Below, piece by piece: positions 6,261 through 11,360 of a stretch of DNA of 12,818 bases. The notes under the pieces are model-generated. The model was not told where the DNA came from, made no database searches, and saw only the letters and a program-made list of their open reading frames with translations. The stretch is from Treponema sp. (GTDB taxonomy: Bacteria; Spirochaetota; Spirochaetia; Treponematales; Treponemataceae): the NCBI GenBank assembly GCA_021442965.1, contig JABUUX010000069.1, positions 1 through 12,818 on the forward strand. The letters are read 5' to 3'. The number at the start of each line of letters is the position of its first letter. The stretch's first letter is position 1. Position numbers and translations under genes: made by a program.

Positions 6261-7484
6261 TTATTCAGCGTCTTTGGCTGCACTTTTTAGTGAATGATGA
6301 ACACCATATTCAGGCTTCCATTTCTTACGACAGGCACTGATAAATGCACTTGAAATAAAGATTGAAGAATACATACCGCTTAAAAGACCAACAATCAATG
6401 CAAGAGAGAAATCTTTAATGCTTCCTGTTGTGAAAACATAAAGAGAAACAACAGCAAAGAGAGTTGTTAATGTAGTAAGTATAGAACGAAGCATTGTATC
6501 AGACAAAGATTTATTCAAAATATCTTTGAATGAAGTTACATTATCCATCATCTTCATATTGAAACGTACACGGTCCAGAATAACTACAGTAGCATTAATA
6601 GAATAACCAACAATAGTTAGAACTGCAGCAAGTACTGTTGTAGAGAATTCCATCTGTGTCCAGATAATAAAAGTCATCATAATTAATGCATCATGGATAA
6701 GAGCAATTACAGAACCAAGAGCAAAATCCCAATGGAAACGAACTGCAGCATAAACCCAGATAAGAACAATTGTAAGACAAAGAACAAGAATTGATTTTAA
6801 GGCAAGCGATTTAGAAAAACCGGAACCAATAAAATCTGTCTTAACAACAGCAACCTTTTCTTTTCCAAACTTATTGAAAAGAGCATTATCAACATCAGAC
6901 TGAAGTTCTGACTGAGTAGCAGAACCTTCATTAGCTCCCATGCGAATCTGGAAACTAACATTTGCTTCATCGCCAAGCTGTTTTACGTCTACCCCACTCA
7001 AAGCAGAAAGACATGTACGAATATCATCGATAGACGCTTCCGAAACATTAGCAGGATAAAGAAGGATCGGTGTTTCAGAAAGAATATTTGAAGCAGCTGA
7101 GTTCAAAAAAGAATTGTAAGTAGAAGCTGAAGAATTGAGTACTTTCATTGTAACATCTTCAACTCCATTTACAGCCTGAGCCAATTCACCAATTGTCTGA
7201 TAATTATTGAAACTGAAAGCATGAGTAGCATTTTCAGCCCCTGTACCAGAAACAACAATTTCCATGCTTGCAGGTGAAATTGTTACAGATGTTTTGGCTG
7301 TTCCTTTATATGAAAGCGAAGCTGCAGGTGACGCAATTTTTACTTCTTCAACAAGACCAGGTTTAAAATCCAACCCCAAATTAATCCCTTTTACAAAGAA
7401 TCCTACTACACCAAAAGCAATAATCAAAAGGCTGATAATAACAGAAGGAATAAAACCTTTAGAGAAATTTACTGATTTTTTCAT
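6261..7484 (-). CDS. secF: Protein translocase subunit SecF
   Basis: SecF is an RND-type membrane subunit that works with SecD and YajC at SecYEG, using the ion gradient to pull exported proteins through. The 407 residues are clearly longer than E. coli SecF (323). The first membrane segment is at about 11-32, then a large periplasmic region to about 228, then five more hydrophobic segments. The conserved SecF signature is GYSINATVVILDRVR at 293-307. The motif after the first membrane segment reads GLDFKPG (37-43), where the family usually has G-x-DF-x-GG. The extra length lies in the periplasmic region, mainly residues 50-115. The ATG overlaps the secD stop as ATGA, with GGGGGA seven bases upstream, so it is coupled to secD. 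A strong terminator follows. Confidence 0.95.
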   Translation of the reverse strand: MKKSVNFSKGFIPSVIISLLIIAFGVVGFFVKGINLGLDFKPGLVEEVKIASPAASLSYKGTAKTSVTISPASMEIVVSGTGAENATHAFSFNNYQTIGELAQAVNGVEDVTMKVLNSSASTYNSFLNSAASNILSETPILLYPANVSEASIDDIRTCLSALSGVDVKQLGDEANVSFQIRMGANEGSATQSELQSDVDNALFNKFGKEKVAVVKTDFIGSGFSKSLALKSILVLCLTIVLIWVYAAVRFHWDFALGSVIALIHDALIMMTFIIWTQMEFSTTVLAAVLTIVGYSINATVVILDRVRFNMKMMDNVTSFKDILNKSLSDTMLRSILTTLTTLFAVVSLYVFTTGSIKDFSLALIVGLLSGMYSSIFISSAFISACRKKWKPEYGVHHSLKSAAKDAE

Positions 7485-9229
7485 TGTTTAATCCCCCAAC
7501 CAATGCTTACTTTCTTGGACTTCATAACATCAGTACCGAAGTCAAAAATAAGACGAGATACAAAGAGTGCTGTGAATACTGAAGAAACAACACCGATTGC
7601 CAGTGAAACTGCAAATCCCTGAATAGAACCAGTTCCAAGCAGAGAAAGGAAGATTGCTGCAATAAATGTTGTAATATTCGAGTCTAAAATAGCCCAAAGA
7701 GCATTATCAAAACCTGCTGAAATTGCGGCTTTACGACTCTTTCCGGCACGAAGTTCTTCCTTAATGCGTTCAAAAATAATTACGTTTGCATCAACTGCCA
7801 TACCGATTGTAAGAATCATACCGGCAATTGAAGAAAGAGTAAGAGTAAGATTAAAAGCAGAAAGAACTGAGAACATAATATAAAGGTTCAAAATCTGAGC
7901 CACAACTGCATTAATACCAGAAGCCTTATAGAATACGAGCATAAAGAGAAGAATAAGTCCAAGACCAAGAACAATAGCCAAAACTCCCTGCTTGATAGCC
8001 TGTGCACCAAGAGATGCACCGATAATCTGCTGGCTTTCAACTTCAAGAGGGGCGCTCATATTTCCTGAACTCAAAACTTTTTTGATATTATTTGCTTCTT
8101 CAGCACTGAAGGCACCTGATAGAGCAACCTGACCGCCTGTAATAGCTTCATTGATTCTGGCATTTGATTTTACTTTTCCATCATTTTCGATAGCAAGGAA
8201 TTCATTTACGTGACTTCCTGTAAAGTTAGCAAAGAGAACCGCACCTTCAGAATCCAGATTGAAACAAACCTGAGGGTTTCCAGAAATTTCATCAGCACGA
8301 ACTTCAGCAGATTTAACATGCTGACCGTCCATAATTACTTCTTTCTTTACAACAACATAACCAATTCTTTCATCAAGACCATAAGCGTCTTTTACATACT
8401 GCCCCATAACTTCACAGTCACCAGGAATAATTGACGGATCCATTAATTCACCAACAGCATTGAAAGTAGTAGCAGGATGGGCATTGTAATAATCATTGAA
8501 AGCAGTTGTTGCTTCCATATCTGTAAGACGGAATGTAAGAACACCTTTTCCGGCAATCAAAGAGTTGATGGAATCTGCTTGTGCAGCACCTGGAATTTCG
8601 ATGTATATTCTATCTTCACCCTGTTGACGAATTACAGGAGAAGAAAGACCAAAGCGGTCAATACGTCCTGTAAGATTTTCCAGAGTGCTTTCCATAATTT
8701 CTTTTTTAATCATGTCTGCATTTTCTGGAGTAACAGCATCACCTTTAGCCTGAAGGGCTGTATCAAGATCAGCACGAACAATAATGTTCATACCGCCAGA
8801 AAGATCAAGACCGAGTTTTACAGAATTCTGGTAAGTTTTTTTAGCCTTAAGAATTTTTTCACGATATCTTGTCTGGAAAATTTCCATGAATTCAGTTTCT
8901 GAATCAAATTCTGTAATTGCATCTTTAACAGTCATTGGTGAAGGAGCTTTTTTACCGGCCAGTTTATACTGTTTGCGAGCTTCTTTTTCTACCCATGCAT
9001 ATTCTACAGGAAGCGGATCATCCGGACTTACTGCATACCATTCTTTGAATTTTTTCACATCTTCATTTGCCTGAACTGTAGCATAATCTTTGATGTTTTC
9101 TGTAGAACCGTTAGCCAGAGCTTTTACTTCTTTAGGAGTATTTGCATACCAGCTGATTGACGGCCACAGGAAAACAAAACAAATTGCAAGAACAGCAAGA
9201 AGAATCACCAAACGTGTTCGCTTGTTCAT
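7481..9229 (-). CDS. secD: Protein translocase subunit SecD
   Basis: This is the partner of SecF in the SecDF-YajC complex that drives late protein export. The 582 residues begin with a membrane anchor (about 7-27). An N-terminal charged, helix-rich region follows, then the conserved D1 motif GLDLSGG at 140-146. The periplasmic domains include RIYIEIPG near 207-214. Five membrane segments fill about 412-570. GMAVDANVIIFERI at 476-489 holds the conserved Asp480, equivalent to the ion-coupling Asp519 of E. coli SecD. Length is close to E. coli (615). The ATG has GGAG ten bases upstream and lies 35 bases after the yajC stop. Its end overlaps secF by four bases. All conserved SecD motifs that I can recognise are present. 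Confidence 0.96.
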   Translation of the reverse strand: MNKRTRLVILLAVLAICFVFLWPSISWYANTPKEVKALANGSTENIKDYATVQANEDVKKFKEWYAVSPDDPLPVEYAWVEKEARKQYKLAGKKAPSPMTVKDAITEFDSETEFMEIFQTRYREKILKAKKTYQNSVKLGLDLSGGMNIIVRADLDTALQAKGDAVTPENADMIKKEIMESTLENLTGRIDRFGLSSPVIRQQGEDRIYIEIPGAAQADSINSLIAGKGVLTFRLTDMEATTAFNDYYNAHPATTFNAVGELMDPSIIPGDCEVMGQYVKDAYGLDERIGYVVVKKEVIMDGQHVKSAEVRADEISGNPQVCFNLDSEGAVLFANFTGSHVNEFLAIENDGKVKSNARINEAITGGQVALSGAFSAEEANNIKKVLSSGNMSAPLEVESQQIIGASLGAQAIKQGVLAIVLGLGLILLFMLVFYKASGINAVVAQILNLYIMFSVLSAFNLTLTLSSIAGMILTIGMAVDANVIIFERIKEELRAGKSRKAAISAGFDNALWAILDSNITTFIAAIFLSLLGTGSIQGFAVSLAIGVVSSVFTALFVSRLIFDFGTDVMKSKKVSIGWGIKQ

Positions 9230-9264
9230 TTTGTTATGACTCCAAATTAAGTTTTTAAACTTAT

Positions 9265-9693
9265 TTATTCATTTTCTGCTGTTTTTTCAGCCTTTTTTTC
9301 GGCTTTAGCAGCTTTTTTTGCTTCTTTTGCGGCTTTTTTAGCAGCAATTTCTGCTTCTTTTGCTTCTTTTGCAGCTTTAGCTTTTGCTTCAGCTTCCGGA
9401 TCAATTACCGTAGAAATTGCAGAACGGTTGAATTCGATTTTTGCATCATCATCAACTTTTACAATTACTGTATTTTCTTTTACAGAAGAAACAACACCAT
9501 GAATACCACCGATTGTTACAACCTGGTCTCCTTTTTTAAGAGCAGCCAGCATTTTTTCAGTTTCTTTCTGTTTTTTGTTCTGCGGGCGAATCATGAGGAA
9601 ATACATGACTACGATAATAAGCAGGAAAGGAAGAAGAGAAACCAAAAGGTTAGGAGTGGTTTGTGCTTCCTGTAAAAATGGGATAAATGACAT
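9265..9693 (-). CDS. yajC: Preprotein translocase accessory protein YajC
   Basis: This small single-span membrane protein forms a complex with SecD and SecF. From the chosen ATG it has 142 residues. A membrane segment lies at about 15-34, followed by MIRPQNKKQKE at 34-44 and the soluble SH3-like core with KKGDQVVTIGGIHG (53-66) to about residue 98, all typical of YajC. The last 44 residues (99-142) are almost only Ala, Lys and Glu, an extension beyond the usual roughly 110-residue protein and probably a single charged helix. An upstream in-frame ATG at 9705 would have AAGG touching it. The ATG at 9693 has AAGGA and a second GGA 7-11 bases upstream and gives the usual short N-terminus, so I chose it. 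It is the first gene of the sec operon, behind a strong promoter. Confidence 0.93.
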   Translation of the reverse strand: MSFIPFLQEAQTTPNLLVSLLPFLLIIVVMYFLMIRPQNKKQKETEKMLAALKKGDQVVTIGGIHGVVSSVKENTVIVKVDDDAKIEFNRSAISTVIDPEAEAKAKAAKEAKEAEIAAKKAAKEAKKAAKAEKKAEKTAENE

Positions 9694-9700
9694 ATTTAAA

Positions 9701-9709
9701 TCCATCCTT
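9701..9709 (-). promoter_or_regulatory. yajC ribosome binding site that decides the start
   Basis: The minus strand reads AAGGATGGA across 9709-9701. The ATG inside it (9705-9703) has no room for a Shine-Dalgarno interaction. The next in-frame ATG (9693-9691) lies 7-11 bases downstream of the purine run, which is a normal spacing. The longer reading would add only four residues. Confidence 0.65.
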
Positions 9710-9747
9710 TTTTTAAAATTATATCTGACAAAAAAATCAGTTTTACC

Positions 9748-9776
9748 ATTATAACGGATTAAAACGGAATAATCAA
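9748..9776 (-). promoter_or_regulatory. Sigma70 promoter of the yajC-secD-secF operon
   Basis: TTGATT (9771-9776, four of six) is followed by a 17-base spacer and a perfect TATAAT (9748-9753). The predicted start is near 9741, giving a leader of about 48 bases before the yajC ATG. The spacer and -10 box contain two tandem 10-base units, TCCGTTTTAA and TCCGTTATAA (9749-9768), which differ at one position. Confidence 0.85.
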
Positions 9777-9887
9777 TTTTATTAGCAGTAAGAAATTAAA
9801 TTTTATGTATTTTTGAAATTTAATAAAGATTTTACACCAATTATTATTACAGAAATAAAACTATAATAAAAAGATAATTTTTTTTAT
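9777..9887 (-). other. AT-rich non-coding spacer upstream of the yajC promoter
   Basis: About 110 bases lie between the tRNA-Gln terminator and the yajC -35 box, with very few G or C bases and several A- and T-runs. I find no reading frame, no strong hairpin and no second promoter of quality. A-tracts directly upstream of the -35 box could act as an UP element, but this is inference. Confidence 0.5.
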
Positions 9888-9920
9888 AAAAAAAAATCCG
9901 CAGAAAAAATCTACGGATTT
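9888..9920 (-). terminator. Intrinsic terminator after tRNA-Gln
   Basis: The minus strand forms an 11-pair stem from arms 9910-9920 and 9894-9904 (AAATCCG and CGGATTT at the base, one G-U pair in the middle) with a five-base T loop. The T-run on the 3' side includes the complement of the A residues 9888-9896. It begins 7 bases past the tRNA 3' end, so it ends the tRNA transcript and any read-through from spoVG. Confidence 0.9.
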
Positions 9921-9926
9921 AAGCGT

Positions 9927-9999
9927 TTCGGACGGTAGGATTCGAACCTACGGAATACCGGCACCAAAAGCCGGGGGCTTACCACTTGCCGACGTCCGA
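9927..9999 (-). tRNA. tRNA-Gln (anticodon UUG)
   Basis: The 73-base cloverleaf folds completely. The acceptor stem is TCGGACG/CGTCCGA and the discriminator is A. The D-stem is GGC/GCC with a GG-containing loop. The anticodon stem is CCGGC/GCCGG and its loop TTTTGGT gives anticodon UUG. There is a six-base variable region, and a T-stem GTAGG/CCTAC with loop TTCGAAT. CCA is not encoded: the bases after the discriminator read ACG, so a CCA-adding enzyme is needed. The first pair is U1-A72, which in bacteria is a recognition feature for the GatCAB amidotransferase; gatA lies about 1.4 kb upstream. It has its own promoter and terminator and can be transcribed alone. Confidence 0.97.
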
Positions 10000-10004
10000 A
10001 TAAA

Positions 10005-10035
10005 AGCAAACGAGTTGTGTTTTAACCTGTTTGCT
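10005..10035 (-). repeat. Inverted repeat at the spoVG/tRNA-Gln junction
   Basis: AGCAAAC (10005-10011) and GTTTGCT (10029-10035) are perfect 7-base inverted copies with a 17-base loop. On the minus strand the hairpin is followed by TTTTA five bases before the tRNA. It overlaps the predicted tRNA transcription start (near 10032). It could be a weak terminator or processing signal for spoVG read-through. The long loop and short stem keep confidence modest. Confidence 0.55.
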
Positions 10036-10038
10036 CAG

Positions 10039-10067
10039 AGTATAAATGAATAATGTATTTTAATCAA
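10039..10067 (-). promoter_or_regulatory. Sigma70 promoter of tRNA-Gln
   Basis: TTGATT (10062-10067) is followed by exactly 17 bases and TATACT (10039-10044, five of six). Its -35 box is identical to that of the yajC promoter. The predicted start is the A at 10032, 33 bases before the mature tRNA 5' end. It lies in the short gap after the spoVG stop. Confidence 0.8.
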
Positions 10068-10087
10068 TCAGAGAATAATAATTAATC

Positions 10088-10372
10088 CTAGTCAACATCA
10101 GGGGCATCAGCTTCCAACACGTGACCGGCATTATATTCGGCAAGTATTTTTTCCTGAAGTTCTGTACGAAATTCAGGGCTGATTGGGTGTGCAACATCCT
10201 TATACTCTCCGTTTGCAGTCTTTCGGCTAGGCATAGCTATAAAAAGACCTGTTTTTCCGTCAATAATCTTTACATTATGAACAACAAAACAGTTGTCAAA
10301 AGTAACTGTAACATAAGCCCGAAGTTTACCTTCGTCTTCTACCTTTCTGATTCTAAGTTCAGTAATCTGCAT
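10088..10372 (-). CDS. spoVG: SpoVG-family nucleic-acid-binding regulator
   Basis: SpoVG is a small site-specific DNA- and RNA-binding regulator, first found in sporulation but widespread in non-sporulating bacteria, including spirochaetes. The 94 residues match the family along their whole length: an N-terminal strand ITELRIRKV (3-11), the central VTVTFDNCFVVHNVKIIDG (21-39), and the hallmark GLFIAMPSRK (42-51) followed by KDVAHPISPE (58-67). The C-terminal tail is acidic. The ribosome binding site is a perfect AGGAGG (10379-10384) six bases before the ATG, the best in the window, so expression may be high relative to ispE. It starts 23 bases after the ispE stop. The ispE-spoVG neighbourhood is also known in Bacillus, where purR and yabJ lie between them. 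Its targets here are unknown. Confidence 0.96.
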   Translation of the reverse strand: MQITELRIRKVEDEGKLRAYVTVTFDNCFVVHNVKIIDGKTGLFIAMPSRKTANGEYKDVAHPISPEFRTELQEKILAEYNAGHVLEADAPDVD

Positions 10373-10395
10373 CGCTATCCTCCTAAAAACAGCAA

Positions 10396-11265
10396 TTACA
10401 AAGTCTTCACTAATGAAGAATACCAGTTTCCAGCAAGCAGATTATTTGAGTACACCGCTTGTTGTTCATCCAAGAAAACGCCGTAAACAGTAGAGCCTGA
10501 ACCTGAAACATCAGAAAACAACGCTCCTGATTTACGTACATCTTTCAACGCCTGTGAAATTTCAGGATAAGTCTCTGAAACTACAGGGGTAAAAGTGTTT
10601 ACAAAATTCCATTCAGAAGGATATTTACGATAAACACTCTTTAATTGGTCCAATGAAGGACCTTTGATTATTTTCCCATTAGTATAGCTTTCATCGATCA
10701 ATGAATAAGCTAATTTTGTAGAACTAGAAGCTTTAGGAAAAACCAAAACAATATATAAATCTTTACGGCCTGTGAATGGCTCTACTACTTCACCACGACC
10801 GGAAACGAGGGCACATCCCATTCCATTACCATTGCAGCGGGTAAAAAAGAACACATCACTTCCGACTTTTGATGCAACAAGCGAAAGCTGTTCATCTGAA
10901 AGACGGATTCCGTAAAATTTCTCCATACAACGTATCAAAGTTGCGGCGTCGCTTGAACCACCACCTAATCCACCTCCGGAAGGAATACCTTTGATAAGTT
11001 CAACATTAATTCCAAAATCACAAAAACCTGTAACTTCAGTAAAAGCCTTAAAAGCAAGTGTCAGTGTATTTTCTAAAGGAAGAAGTAATGAACTGCAATG
11101 GACAGAACAAATCTTTTTATTCTGCTTTGAAACAATCAGTTCATCAGATAAATCGACCGTTTGAAAAATACTTTCAATATTATGAAATCCGTCTTCTCTT
11201 TTAGGAAGAACATTCAAGCCAAAATTAACCTTAGCATAAGCACGCAAGCGAATTTCATCTGACAT
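10396..11265 (-). CDS. ispE: 4-diphosphocytidyl-2-C-methyl-D-erythritol kinase IspE
   Basis: It is a GHMP-family kinase that phosphorylates CDP-methylerythritol, the fourth step of the MEP isoprenoid pathway. The 289 residues show motif 1 AKVNFGL with Lys12, the RxDGFH region near 23-28, the ATP-binding loop SGGGLGGGSSDAA at 96-108, the catalytic Asp137 (KVGSDVFFF) and motif 3 SGSGST at 254-259. Lys12 and Asp137 are the expected catalytic pair. The ATG at 11265 is the only possible start, since an in-frame TAA lies four codons upstream with no alternative start between. No Shine-Dalgarno sequence precedes it, and a -10 box ends seven bases before the A of the ATG. It forms an operon with spoVG. 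Its sister pathway gene ispH lies elsewhere in the window in a separate operon. Confidence 0.96.
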   Translation of the reverse strand: MSDEIRLRAYAKVNFGLNVLPKREDGFHNIESIFQTVDLSDELIVSKQNKKICSVHCSSLLLPLENTLTLAFKAFTEVTGFCDFGINVELIKGIPSGGGLGGGSSDAATLIRCMEKFYGIRLSDEQLSLVASKVGSDVFFFTRCNGNGMGCALVSGRGEVVEPFTGRKDLYIVLVFPKASSSTKLAYSLIDESYTNGKIIKGPSLDQLKSVYRKYPSEWNFVNTFTPVVSETYPEISQALKDVRKSGALFSDVSGSGSTVYGVFLDEQQAVYSNNLLAGNWYSSLVKTL

Positions 11266-11271
11266 ACTATA

Positions 11272-11300
11272 ATTTTACAATGGAGATTTTCAAAGTGCAA
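11272..11300 (-). promoter_or_regulatory. Promoter of ispE-spoVG, abutting the start codon
   Basis: TTGCAC (11295-11300, three of six) is followed by 17 bases and TAAAAT (11272-11277, five of six). Six bases (TATAGT) then lead directly to the ATG, so the first transcribed base should be the A of the start codon. An overlapping pair TTGAAA-16-TATAGT would initiate inside the gene and could not express this start. Confidence 0.5.
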
Positions 11301-11360
11301 TAAAATAATTGTTATGAGGAAAAATCAGCCTTTTTACTTATTATTTATAAATATTGTTCT

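Noticed and set aside
8477..8902. Open frame of 141 codons on the plus strand
   Set aside because: It lies entirely antisense to secD, has no ribosome binding site and encodes a Cys/Phe/Asn-rich sequence typical of the reverse complement of an AT-rich gene.
9249..9262. Palindrome AAGTTTTTAAACTT between yajC and secD as a terminator or operator
   Set aside because: The stem is only six mostly A-T pairs with a two-base loop and no T-tract follows on the minus strand, so it should not stop the sec transcript.
10121..10486. Open frame of 121 codons on the plus strand
   Set aside because: It is antisense to spoVG and the end of ispE, both of which have complete family motifs. No start signals or recognisable domain were seen.
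11301..11360. Terminator between gatA and ispE
   Set aside because: The only hairpin is a run of A paired with a run of T (AAAAA and TTTTT) without a GC stem. I could not support a terminator although one might be expected.
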